64,000 bases of DNA from Azospirillum oryzae (lineage in GTDB: Bacteria; Pseudomonadota; Alphaproteobacteria; Azospirillales; Azospirillaceae): NCBI RefSeq assembly GCF_900177515.1, contig NZ_FXAK01000007.1:1534501-1598500 (forward strand), written 5' to 3'. The position numbers were made by a program, and so were the translations under genes. Below, in pieces: positions 18,048 through 25,828 of the stretch; position 1 is the first letter of the stretch; every line of letters begins with the position of its first letter. The notes beneath the pieces are model-generated. The model saw nothing but the letters and a program-made list of their open reading frames with translations. It ran no database searches and had not been told where the DNA came from.

Positions 18048-18125
18048 GACGGAAAACTCGAACCGCTGGAGGATGTCGCCGCACGGCGCCCGTGAGAGAG
18101 CCGGCTGGTTTGTTGTGCCCGCATT

Positions 18126-20072
18126 CTAACCATCGGGATGGAAGTGATCGTATATCTTTTTCGCAACGGCGCGATTGATCCCTTCCACCTCCTCCAGATC
18201 GGCCAGTCCGGCGCGCGCCACCGCCGCCCCGCTGCCGAAGTGGTGCAGCAGAGCCTTCTTGCGGGCGGGACCGATGCCGGCGATCTCGTCGATCGGCGAT
18301 TTGCCGATGGCCTTGGTCCGCTTGGCGCGGTGGGTGCCGATGGCGAAGCGGTGGGCCTCGTCGCGCAGCCGCTGCAGGAAATACAGCACCGGGTCGCGCG
18401 GTTCCATCTGGAAGGGGGGCCGGTTCTCCATGAAGAAATGCTCGCGCCCGGCGTCGCGATCCGGCCCCTTGGCGATGGCGACCAACGTCACGTCGTCGAT
18501 GCCCAACTCCGCGAACACCTCCAGCGCCACGTTCAGCTGCCCCAGACCGCCGTCGATCAGCACCAGATCCGGCCACGTCCCCAGGCTGCGCTCCGGATCC
18601 TCCTTCACCGCCCGGCCGAATCGGCGGGTCAGCACCTCGCGCATCATGGCGAAGTCGTCGCCGGCGGCCCCCTCGCTCCGGATGTTGAACTTGCGGTAGG
18701 CGTTCTTGATGAAGCCCTCCGGTCCGGCGACGATCATGGCGCCGATGGCGTGCGCGCCCTGGATGTGGGAGTTGTCGTAGACCTCCACCCGCTCCGGCGG
18801 CGCGTCCATCCCGAACGCCGAAGCCACCCCCTCCAGCAGCCGCGCCTGGCTGGAGCTTTCGGCCAGCCGGCGCCCATGCGCTTCGCGCGCGTTGGTCAGG
18901 GCATGCTCGACGATCCGCCGCTTCTCGCCGCGCTTGGGTTCCGCCAGCTCCACCCGGTGCCCCGCGCGCACCGCCAGCGCCTCGCTCAGCAGTTCCAGCT
19001 CCGGCAGGGCGTGGCTGACCAGCACCAGCGGCGGCGCCGCCTTGTTCTCGTAGAACTGGGCGATGAAGGCGGCCAGCACCTCCTCGGTCTCCGCCGCCTT
19101 GTCGTGGCTCGGGAAATAGGCGCGGTTGCCATAGTTGCGTCCGCCGCGGAAGAAGAAGACCTGGATGCAGGTCACCCCGCCCTCGGCATAGGCGGCGATG
19201 ACGTCGGCATCCTCCACCACCCCTTCGACATTGATGTCCTGATGGGCCTGGATCGCCGTCAGCGCGCGGATACGGTCGCGGTAGCGCGCCGCCGTCTCGA
19301 AATCCATGGCGTCGGAGGCTGCCATCATCCGGTCGGCAAATTCCGTCTGGATGTCTCGGCTCTTGCCCGACAGGAAGGCGCGCGCCTGCCCGACCTGCGC
19401 CTGATACTCCGCCGGGCTGACGCGGCCGACGCAGGGCGCGGTGCAGCGCTTGATCTGGTATTGCAGGCAGGGCCGCGTGCGGGCGGCGAACACCGTGTCG
19501 GCGCAGTTGCGCAGCAGGAAGGCGCGCTGCAGAGCCGTGATCGTCCGGTTGACCGCCCCTGCCGAGGCGAAGGGCCCAAAATAGTCGGCGTCGCGCCCGC
19601 GCGCGCCACGATGCTTGGTCAGCTGCGGATAATCGTGGTCCTTCGTGATCATGATGTGCGGAAAGGTCTTGTCGTCCCGCAACAGCACGTTGTACCGAGG
19701 CATCAGCTTCTTGATCAGATTCGATTCGAGAAGCAGCGCCTCCACCTCGGTGTGGGTGTTGACGAACTCCATCGTCTCGGTCTCCGCGACCATGCGCTGG
19801 AGCCTGACCGGCAGCTTTCCGACCTGGGTGTAGTTGGTGACCCGGCGCTTCAGGTTGCGCGCCTTGCCGACATACAGGACCGCCCCGTCGCCCGCCAGCA
19901 TGCGGTAGACGCCCGGCGTCTGCGGCAGGGTCTTCAAATGCTCACGAATGATCTCGACGCCCCGGTTGATGTCGGCCGGCCGCCGTTTGGCACGCGCTGC
20001 CGCTCCCTCGCCGCCTGGGGCATAGGCGTCGGAAGAGGAAACCAGGGGCTCTGAGGAATGCGTTTCGGACAT
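18126..20072 (-). CDS. uvrC: Excinuclease ABC subunit C
   Basis: A 648-residue UvrC, the dual-incision nuclease of nucleotide excision repair. In order: an N-terminal GIY-YIG domain (PQTPGVYRM then VLYVGKARNLKRR, about 53-80), a cysteine-bearing segment (CLQYQIKRCTAPC), the UVR UvrB-binding motif around 215-250, the RNase H-like 5'-incision domain (VYDNSHIQG and LVLIDGGLGQLN), and C-terminal helix-hairpin-helix repeats (IAGIGPARKKALLHHFGS). The first 40 residues are a low-complexity extension. It heads the leftward run to moaE; uvrB is about 31 kb away in this window. Confidence 0.97.
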   Translation of the reverse strand: MSETHSSEPLVSSSDAYAPGGEGAAARAKRRPADINRGVEIIREHLKTLPQTPGVYRMLAGDGAVLYVGKARNLKRRVTNYTQVGKLPVRLQRMVAETETMEFVNTHTEVEALLLESNLIKKLMPRYNVLLRDDKTFPHIMITKDHDYPQLTKHRGARGRDADYFGPFASAGAVNRTITALQRAFLLRNCADTVFAARTRPCLQYQIKRCTAPCVGRVSPAEYQAQVGQARAFLSGKSRDIQTEFADRMMAASDAMDFETAARYRDRIRALTAIQAHQDINVEGVVEDADVIAAYAEGGVTCIQVFFFRGGRNYGNRAYFPSHDKAAETEEVLAAFIAQFYENKAAPPLVLVSHALPELELLSEALAVRAGHRVELAEPKRGEKRRIVEHALTNAREAHGRRLAESSSQARLLEGVASAFGMDAPPERVEVYDNSHIQGAHAIGAMIVAGPEGFIKNAYRKFNIRSEGAAGDDFAMMREVLTRRFGRAVKEDPERSLGTWPDLVLIDGGLGQLNVALEVFAELGIDDVTLVAIAKGPDRDAGREHFFMENRPPFQMEPRDPVLYFLQRLRDEAHRFAIGTHRAKRTKAIGKSPIDEIAGIGPARKKALLHHFGSGAAVARAGLADLEEVEGINRAVAKKIYDHFHPDG

Positions 20073-20476
20073 GACCAGAATGTCGTCGAGCGGCCGTCGC
20101 GGGTCAACCGTTGGGCACGCGAAGGACGCATGCGGAGCGACTCACCCCTCCGGAAGAATATCCACGAAACCTGTGGATAAGTTTGTCGATAACGACGGGG
20201 GTAGCCCGTCCGGAGCTAGGCGGCACAACGGGTCGCATGCTTCCGCCTATTTTTTGGGCATTTTCGTTAAGCCTTTGATTTCCTTAGGTCAGGTTCGAGT
20301 CAAGGGCGGGAATTGACGCGCCGACACAAAATTGTCGCGGGTGTGCAGGCGCCTCTTGCGCGGGGTGGGGCACCTGTGTAAAACGCGCGGTCATTTTCGC
20401 CGCACCGCACCCGCCCCAACAGCCGCAAGGCTACGGACGGGCGCGCCCGTCCCTGTTCAAGGATTGCAATCCGCCG
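20073..20476. other. Intergenic region upstream of uvrC with one DnaA-box-like site
   Basis: This 404-bp gap holds no convincing gene. It contains TGTGGATAA at 20172-20180, the reverse of the DnaA-box consensus TTATCCACA, and a moderately AT-rich stretch around 20230-20290. On the minus strand TTGACT (20298-20303) could be the -35 element of a uvrC promoter, with AATCAA about 17 bp on. A single DnaA box is not enough to propose an origin. Confidence 0.4.
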
Positions 20477-21247
20477 CTATTCGTTGGGCACGAAGCCATG
20501 CGCAGGCTGCGCCCATCCCAGATGCTCCCCACCGTCCAGCGCGATCATCTGGCCGGTCATCGCCGGGGCGGCGATCAGGAAGCGGATGGCGGCGCAGACC
20601 TCCTCCGGCGTGGTGCCGCGATGCAGCGGGGTCGAGTCCCACTGGGCGGCAAACTCCTCCTCCGTCTGGCGGTCGTTGCGCAGGGTGGGGCCGGGTCCGA
20701 TTCCGTTGACGCGGATGCGCGGGGCCAGCGCCAGCGCCATCGTGCGGGTCAGCGCCCACAGCCCCATCTTCGACAGGGTGTAGGACACGAAGTGCGGCGT
20801 GGGGTTCCAAACGCGCTGGTCGATGATGTTGACGATCAGCCCGCGCTCCCCCTCCGGCAACCGCGACGCGAAATCCTGCGACAGCACGAAGGGCGCGCGC
20901 AGGTTCGCCTCCATATGCGCATCCCACGACTCGCGGGTGACGTCGGCCATCTCGTCGCGTTCGAAGCGGGAGGCGTTGTTGACCAGCAGGGTCAGCGGGC
21001 CGAGCCGCTCCGTCACCGCCGGCACCAGCGTCTTCACCTCCGCCTCGCGGTCCAGATCGGCGGCGAAGGCCATGGCACGGCCGCCCGCCCGCTCGATCTC
21101 CGCGACGACGGCATCGGCCTCCCCGCGGGAGCTTCGGTAATGGACGGCGACGTCCCACCCCTGCCCCGCCAGATCGAGCGCGATGGCCCGCCCGATCCGC
21201 TTGCCGGCCCCGGTCACCAGGGCGGTTTTCCTCTTGATCTCGACCAT
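20477..21247 (-). CDS. SDR-family oxidoreductase, FolM/pteridine-reductase-like
   Basis: A 256-residue short-chain dehydrogenase/reductase. The NADPH-binding motif is ALVTGAGKRIGRA (the K-R-I-G form is typical of FolM and pteridine reductases), followed by HYRSSRGEADAV, LLVNNAS, the active-site SYTLSKMG (Tyr and Lys) and a C-terminal MTGQMIALDGGEHLGW. FolM reduces dihydromonapterin and is a plausible function, but many SDRs look alike. I chose the ATG at 21247; the frame continues upstream through a proline-tryptophan run encoded by tandem repeats that is clearly not part of the enzyme. Confidence 0.85.
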   Translation of the reverse strand: MVEIKRKTALVTGAGKRIGRAIALDLAGQGWDVAVHYRSSRGEADAVVAEIERAGGRAMAFAADLDREAEVKTLVPAVTERLGPLTLLVNNASRFERDEMADVTRESWDAHMEANLRAPFVLSQDFASRLPEGERGLIVNIIDQRVWNPTPHFVSYTLSKMGLWALTRTMALALAPRIRVNGIGPGPTLRNDRQTEEEFAAQWDSTPLHRGTTPEEVCAAIRFLIAAPAMTGQMIALDGGEHLGWAQPAHGFVPNE

Positions 21248-21320
21248 GGCGCCATAGGTACCTTGCCACCGCCGCCGGTCAAGGGGTGAGACGGCCAAAG
21301 GCCCGGCCGATGGCAAAGTG

Positions 21321-21380
21321 GGTGGCGAAGTTGGCGGCCAGGTTGGTGGCCAAGTTGGTGGCCAAGTTGGTGGAAGGGGT
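21321..21380. repeat. 12-bp tandem repeat (about 4-5 units)
   Basis: Units based on GGTGGCCAAGTT run head to tail: GGTGGCGAAGTT, GGCGGCCAGGTT, then GGTGGCCAAGTT twice, then a decayed GGTGGAAGGGGT. Two adjacent copies are identical. The array lies between divergent genes, about 75 bp upstream of the SDR start, and could be a slippage-prone spacer or encode a Gly-Gly-Gln-Val N-terminal extension of the next gene if a GTG at 21318 is used. Confidence 0.85.
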
Positions 21381-21389
21381 AAGCCGGCG

Positions 21390-22205
21390 ATGTTGCGCGA
21401 AGCCTTCGAATATCTGACCACTCCCTGCCCGCCGCTGGCCCGCCGTTTCGGCTATCTGTCGGAAATGGTGGCCCTGGGTGCCCGCCACCGCCGGCAGAAA
21501 CGCGTCTGGGCGCCCCATGTCGCCGCCTGCCATCGCTTCATCGATCAGGCGATCCAGCGGGTGGAGTCGGGCGGACGGGCCTTGGTCGCCGGATCGGGGC
21601 TGCTGATCGAAATCCCGCTGGAGACGCTGACCGCCCGTTTCGACGAGGTGGTCCTGGCGGATATCCTGCACAGCCGCGCCGTCCGCCGCCGTGCGGCGGC
21701 CCTGCCCAATGTGCGCCTTGTCGAACTGGACGTCAGCGGCGCCCTGGAACCGCTTGCCGCAGCGCTGGACAGCGGCGGTCCCTTGCCCACCGATTTCGAA
21801 CCGCCGATCCCCGACGGTGGCCCCTTCCGCTTCGCGGTGTCCTGCAACCTGCTGTCCCAACTGCCGCTGCTGCCGCTGGAAGCGGTTGAACGCCGCGCCC
21901 CGGCGGCCACGGAGGCGGAGCGGATGGCCTTCGCCCTGCGCATGGTCCATGGCCATCTCTGCTGGCTGTCGGCCATCGCCGAACGCGCGGCCCTGTTCAC
22001 CGACATTGACGCCTCCTGGTTGCATGGCGGCACCGTGACCGAGGTGGAGGATTCGACCTGGGGCCTTGCCCTCCCCGCCCCCGACATGTCCTGGCTGTGG
22101 GACATCGCCCCGGCGCCGGAGCAGGACCGGCGGCAGGACCTGCGCCACAGCGTCGGCGGCTGGTTCGACGTGCGGACGGTGACGAGCGTCCTTCCGCCCT
22201 GTTGA
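21390..22205 (+). CDS. Hypothetical protein with possible SAM-methyltransferase-like fold
   Basis: A 271-residue protein without a clear family assignment from sequence alone. ALVAGSGLLIEIPLE (about 65-80) looks like the glycine-rich motif I of class I methyltransferases, followed by VVLADILHSRAVRRRA (an acidic end of strand 2) and FAVSCNLLSQLPLLP, which fits motif IV/post-IV. The acidic residue expected at the end of strand 2 (ADIL) is present. The substrate is unknown. The ATG at 21390 follows GGAAGGGG; a GTG at 21318 would add 24 residues made of the GGQV tandem repeat. It is divergent from the SDR gene. Confidence 0.7.
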   Translation: MLREAFEYLTTPCPPLARRFGYLSEMVALGARHRRQKRVWAPHVAACHRFIDQAIQRVESGGRALVAGSGLLIEIPLETLTARFDEVVLADILHSRAVRRRAAALPNVRLVELDVSGALEPLAAALDSGGPLPTDFEPPIPDGGPFRFAVSCNLLSQLPLLPLEAVERRAPAATEAERMAFALRMVHGHLCWLSAIAERAALFTDIDASWLHGGTVTEVEDSTWGLALPAPDMSWLWDIAPAPEQDRRQDLRHSVGGWFDVRTVTSVLPPC

Positions 22206-22244
22206 GGGAACCGAGACCTCGACACAGCAGACAGGAGAACGCCC

Positions 22245-22670
22245 ATGGCCGCCAATGACCGCAACCGCAACAGCGATGACCGCACCCCGAATGACCGCCG
22301 GGCGGATGACCGCCCCAGGGATGACCGCAACATCGGCAACGCCACCGGTCCCAGCGACAGCGGCGGCATCGACGAGCGCGAGATCCCACTGGACATCCCC
22401 CGGACGGTCGACCATCCCGACGTGGACGAACGGGTGGAGGGCTTCCAACGCATCATCGGCCCCGGCGCCGGCGGCCCCATCGACCAGCCCGACGAGGATT
22501 TCGGCATTCCCGGCAGCGAGGAGGCCGGCGGCCTCGGCACCGGTCCACTGCCGCCGCGCCAGCCCGACCATCCGCAGGGCCAGACCACCAGTGGAACCGA
22601 ACGGGGATCGACCGACCGCATCGTCTCCGACCGCAATGTCGCGGTCGACGGCGCGCGGGACCGCAAGTAA
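22245..22670 (+). CDS. Hypothetical charged, intrinsically disordered protein
   Basis: A 141-residue protein dominated by Asp, Arg, Asn, Gly and Pro with no hydrophobic core. The first 30 residues repeat an Asp-Asp-Arg theme (DDRTPNDRRADDRPRDDR), and the middle is proline/glycine-rich (IGPGAGGPIDQPDEDFGIPG). AGGAGA lies 9 nt before the ATG. I recognise no domain. The low-complexity composition suggests a disordered, possibly stress-related or DNA/surface-associated protein, but this is a guess. It follows the methyltransferase-like gene by 39 bp and may be co-transcribed with it. Confidence 0.65.
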   Translation: MAANDRNRNSDDRTPNDRRADDRPRDDRNIGNATGPSDSGGIDEREIPLDIPRTVDHPDVDERVEGFQRIIGPGAGGPIDQPDEDFGIPGSEEAGGLGTGPLPPRQPDHPQGQTTSGTERGSTDRIVSDRNVAVDGARDRK

Positions 22671-22679
22671 TCGGCACTG

Positions 22680-22728
22680 CGAACTATTGTCGAAGCTGCC
22701 ACGGACCATGGTGGCCAGCAATAGTTCG
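22680..22728. repeat. Perfect 10-bp inverted repeat with inner stem
   Basis: CGAACTATTG (22680-22689) pairs with CAATAGTTCG (22719-22728); inside, GCCAC (22698-22702) pairs with GTGGC (22711-22715). It starts 10 bp after the stop of the disordered-protein gene. No T-tract follows on either strand, so it may be a Rho-dependent end structure, an RNA stability element or an operator. Confidence 0.55.
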
Positions 22729-22815
22729 CCCCTCCGTTAATTGATAAAGCTGATACGGAAAAGGTCGGGCCGCATTGCGCGGACCGCGCTTCTTGGGACA
22801 GCGGTTCTGCCCTAT

Positions 22816-22858
22816 CTTGGGTCTCACAAGGCGAACGAAAGCCTCATACGAACCCAAG
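22816..22858 (+). promoter_or_regulatory. Leader hairpin upstream of a 55-residue gene
   Basis: CTTGGGT (22816-22822) pairs with ACCCAAG (22852-22858), and AGGC pairs with GCCT inside it. It ends about 40 nt before the ATG at 22900 and would form a bulged hairpin in the 5' leader. Whether it regulates the gene is unknown. Confidence 0.4.
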
Positions 22859-22899
22859 GGAGTGGACGTCTCTCACCTCACGTGGAGATTCCCAAAGTC

Positions 22900-23067
22900 A
22901 TGAACAGCAATTTCAACGAAGTCCGCGACGCCCGCACCTACGACGAAATCATCCTGGCCGCCCGTCAGATGCGCGCCGACCACCTGCGCGACCTGTTCGG
23001 CAAGCTGCGCGCCAGCCTGTTCGGCGTCCGCGCCGGCCACGGCACCGCCCTGCCGAGCGCGCATTGA
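22900..23067 (+). CDS. Small hypothetical protein (55 residues)
   Basis: A 55-residue protein beginning MNSNFNEVRDARTYDE with a predicted amphipathic helix (EIILAARQMRADHLRDLFGKLRAS split over residues 17-40). It vaguely resembles the small DUF1127/YjiS-type proteins common in alphaproteobacteria, but lacks the clear arginine-rich signature, so I leave it unassigned. I chose the ATG at 22900 with GGAG 12 nt upstream rather than the longer frame from 22741, whose N-terminal part is not conserved-looking. A strong terminator follows about 65 bp downstream, which supports a short transcript. Confidence 0.6.
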   Translation: MNSNFNEVRDARTYDEIILAARQMRADHLRDLFGKLRASLFGVRAGHGTALPSAH

Positions 23068-23132
23068 CGACAGCCGGGGCCTCCGCCGACCGGCGGGGAT
23101 CCAGCCTGACAGCGAAACGGCCCGGATAGAGA

Positions 23133-23166
23133 AACGGCACTGCGCATTGCTGCGCGGTGCCGTTTT
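23133..23166 (+). terminator. Rho-independent terminator
   Basis: AACGGCAC (23133-23140) and GCGC pair with GCGC and GTGCCGTT (23157-23164) around a six-base loop, followed by TTTT. It ends the transcript of the 55-residue gene. Confidence 0.8.
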
Positions 23167-23191
23167 CGCATTCGGGAGTTCCCCCAACCGA

Positions 23192-23572
23192 TTACCCGCG
23201 TTCGGACCCCGGTGCGCCGGTGCTCCACAGCAACCCCAGCACCAGCCCCTTGCAGCGCGGCAGCAGGATCAGCGTCAGCAGCAGGGTCAGTGCCGGCCAG
23301 ATCGCCAAGTGGACCCAGGTCGGCGGCTCATAGCTCTGCTCGACCGACAGCAGGGCGGGAATGACGATGTGGCCGACGATCAGGATGGTCATCCAGGGCG
23401 GTGCGTCGTCGGCGCGCAGGTGGCCGTAAGCCTCGCCACAGGCCGAACAGTGATCCACCGGCTTCAGGAAGTTCCGCAGCAGCCGTCCGCGCCCGCAATT
23501 GGGACAGCAGCCGATCAGGCCGCGGAAGGACGCGAGAAACTTCGACGGAGCCGCTTCGGTTCCTGCGATCAT
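23192..23572 (-). CDS. DUF983 membrane protein with zinc-ribbon-like cysteines
   Basis: A 126-residue DUF983 protein. Two CxxC-type pairs (CCPNCGRGRLL and CSACGEAYG) precede the family signature ADDAPPWMTILIVGHIVIP and two membrane helices (about 70-90 and 100-120). The function is unknown; in alphaproteobacteria members often lie near cytochrome oxidase or NUDIX genes, not seen here. I chose the ATG at 23572 because GGAAGGAG is immediately upstream; a longer start at 23650 has no support. Confidence 0.9.
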   Translation of the reverse strand: MIAGTEAAPSKFLASFRGLIGCCPNCGRGRLLRNFLKPVDHCSACGEAYGHLRADDAPPWMTILIVGHIVIPALLSVEQSYEPPTWVHLAIWPALTLLLTLILLPRCKGLVLGLLWSTGAPGSERG

Positions 23573-23912
23573 GGTCACTCCTTCCGTGTTGCGGACAATA
23601 TAGCCTCTCGCCCGCCAAACCACACCCCCGATTGCGGGCAGGTCGGTCATGCGGAGTCGGGTTCGCGGCGGCCGGCCGGATTTTCGGGTCGTCCTTATCC
23701 CGTCTACCGCCTCGTGCTATGAAAAGGGGGTCTGGTTGCAACCGCGGAGGGGACAAGATGGATCGGGCGCCGGATGGAACAGTGGAACATCTCCCGAAAA
23801 CTGTTTCATAGCGTTTCAAATGTTCAACTCCAGCCTCCCCGGCCCTGCTGCCGAGTTGACGGCGGCGACCGCGCGGTCTAGGGGAAGACCTTTGCGTTCC
23901 GGAGACCCAGCC
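23573..23912. other. Divergent promoter region between DUF983 and the ABC importer
   Basis: This 340-bp gap carries no clear gene. It contains a short frame of 17 codons (ATG 23758, TAG 23809-23811) with a good GGAGGGG ribosome binding site; it has no tryptophan codons, so it is not an obvious tryptophan attenuator leader. The remainder probably holds promoters of both flanking genes. Confidence 0.35.
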
Positions 23913-24893
23913 ATGCCCGTCACCCGTCTGTTGTGCGCCGCCGCGGCCCTCGCCGCCTTCGTCGGTCCGTTCGCCGCCCCGGTTTCGGCGATGGCGCAGA
24001 CCAAGACCGTCGCCATCACCGCCATCGTCCAGCACCCGGCGCTCGACGCCACGCGCGACGGCGTGGTGGAGGCGTTGAAGGACGCCGGCTATGTCCAGGG
24101 CCAGAACCTGAAGGTCGAGTATCAGAGCGCGCAGGGCAACCCGGCCACCGCCGCCCAGATCGCCCGCCAATTCGCCGGCTCCCGCCCCGACGTGATCGTT
24201 CCGATCTCCACCCCGTCGGCGCAGGCGGTGGCGGCGGCGACCCGCGACATTCCGGTGGTCTTCACTGCGGTGACCGATCCGGTGTCGGCCCAGCTGGTGA
24301 AGTCGATGGACAAGCCCGGCGCCAACATCACCGGCCTGTCCGACATGGCCCCGGTGGCTGAGCATGTCGCCCTGATCCGCGAGATCCTGCCGCAGGCCAA
24401 GCGCATCGGCGTGCTCTACAACCCGGGTGAGCCGAACTCCATCGTGCTGGTCAAGGCGCTGAAGGACGAGGCCGCCAAGGCCGGCCTGACCGTGGTCGAG
24501 GCCTCCGTTCCGAAGTCGTCGGACGCCCAGCAGGCGGTGCGCAGCCTCGTCGGCAAGGCCGATGCCGTCTACATCCCGCTCGACAACACCGTCGTCTCGG
24601 CGCTGGAAAGCGTGATCACCGTCGGCCAGCAGGCCAAGCTGCCGATCTTCTCCGCCGACACCGACAGCGTCGCCCGCGGCACCGTCGCCTCGATCGGGTT
24701 CAACTATTTCCAGGTCGGCAAGCAGACCGGCGCCATCGTCGCCCGCGTCCTGAAGGGCGAGAAGCCCGGCGACATGCCGGTGGCGCTCGCCAAGGGCACC
24801 GACCTGTACGTCAACCCGAAGTCCGCCGCCGCCATGGGCGTCACCCTGCCCGACGCGGTGGTGAAGCGCGCGACGAAGGTGGTCGGGCAGTAA
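23913..24893 (+). CDS. ABC transporter substrate-binding protein (TrpX/DUF534 type)
   Basis: A 326-residue periplasmic binding protein with a signal peptide (MPVTRLLCAAAALAAFVG, AMAQ cleavage). It belongs to the ABC_sub_bind (COG2984) family: TKTVAITAIVQHPALDATRDG, NPATAAQIARQF, IGVLYNPGEPNS and AVYIPLDNTVVSALES are typical. In streptococci this type (TrpXYZ) imports tryptophan; in proteobacteria the ligand is usually not established. The ATG at 23913 gives a proper signal peptide. It is followed within 30 bp by permease and ATPase genes. Confidence 0.93.
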   Translation: MPVTRLLCAAAALAAFVGPFAAPVSAMAQTKTVAITAIVQHPALDATRDGVVEALKDAGYVQGQNLKVEYQSAQGNPATAAQIARQFAGSRPDVIVPISTPSAQAVAAATRDIPVVFTAVTDPVSAQLVKSMDKPGANITGLSDMAPVAEHVALIREILPQAKRIGVLYNPGEPNSIVLVKALKDEAAKAGLTVVEASVPKSSDAQQAVRSLVGKADAVYIPLDNTVVSALESVITVGQQAKLPIFSADTDSVARGTVASIGFNYFQVGKQTGAIVARVLKGEKPGDMPVALAKGTDLYVNPKSAAAMGVTLPDAVVKRATKVVGQ

Positions 24894-24919
24894 CGCCCGC
24901 AGCCAGCAGAAGCACCGCA

Positions 24920-25828
24920 ATGACCGAAATCGCCCTGTTCGGCGCCATCGAGATCGGCCTCGTCTATGCGCTGGTCGCCATCGGCGTCTATCTGTCCTTC
25001 CGCATCCTGGACTTCCCCGACCTGACGGTGGACGGAAGCTTTCCGCTAGGGGCGGCCGTCTGCGCGGTGCTGTTGATCGCCGGCGTCAATCCCTGGCTCG
25101 CCAGCCTCGCCGCCGCCCTCGCGGGCGCCGCGGCCGGGCTGGTCACGGCCACGCTGAACGTGCGCTTCAAGATCCTGCATCTGCTCGCCAGCATCCTGAC
25201 GATGATCGCCCTGTTCTCCGTCAACCTGCGGGTTATGGGGCGGCCGAACGTGGCTCTGCTGATGCAGGACACGGTGCTGACGCCCTTCTACGGACTCGGA
25301 ATCCCGGACCACATCGTCCGCCCGCTGGTGGTCGGCGTCATCGTCGCCGTCGTCGTGCTGCTGCTCGCCCGCTTCCTGTCCAGCGAGTTCGGACTGGCGA
25401 TGCGGGCGACCGGCGTCAACGCGCGGATGGCGCGGGCCCAGGGCGTCAACACCGACGCCCATGTCTATGCCGGCATCGCCCTGTCCAACGCCCTGACCGG
25501 TCTGGCCGGCGCCCTGTTCGCCCAGACCAACGGCTTCGCCGACGTCACCACCGGCATCGGCACCATCGTGGTTGGCCTTGCCGCCGTCATCGTCGGCGAG
25601 ACGGTGCTGCCCGCCCGCGCATTGGCTCTGGCGCTGGTCGGCTGCGTCGCCGGCTCGATCCTCTACCGCCTCGCGGTGCAGCTGGCGCTCTCGGCCGACT
25701 CCATCGGCCTGCAGGCCTCCGACCTCAATCTGGTGACCGCGGTGCTGGTCGCCGTCGCCCTGATCCTGCCGCGCCTGAAGGCCAAGGCCTCGCGCAGCGT
25801 CTCCCGCAGCCCGAGTGCCGCCAAATGA
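24920..25828 (+). CDS. ABC transporter permease (TrpY type)
   Basis: A 302-residue inner-membrane permease of the branched-chain-like BPD_transp_2 family (COG4120), with about eight hydrophobic segments. The start FGAIEIGLVYALVAIGVYLSFRI and the loop FPDLTVDGSFPLGAAV are typical, and the ATPase-contacting loop EFGLAMRATGVNARMARAQGV occupies about 155-175. It overlaps the ATPase gene by ATGA and follows the binding protein by 26 bp. Confidence 0.94.
   Translation: MTEIALFGAIEIGLVYALVAIGVYLSFRILDFPDLTVDGSFPLGAAVCAVLLIAGVNPWLASLAAALAGAAAGLVTATLNVRFKILHLLASILTMIALFSVNLRVMGRPNVALLMQDTVLTPFYGLGIPDHIVRPLVVGVIVAVVVLLLARFLSSEFGLAMRATGVNARMARAQGVNTDAHVYAGIALSNALTGLAGALFAQTNGFADVTTGIGTIVVGLAAVIVGETVLPARALALALVGCVAGSILYRLAVQLALSADSIGLQASDLNLVTAVLVAVALILPRLKAKASRSVSRSPSAAK

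Noticed and set aside
20172..20180. Replication origin near uvrC
   Set aside because: Only one DnaA-box-like site is visible, with no cluster of boxes and no origin-linked genes.
23758..23811. 17-codon frame with a good ribosome binding site before the ABC importer, as a tryptophan attenuator leader
   Set aside because: It contains no tryptophan codons and no clear terminator/antiterminator pair, so attenuation is not supported.
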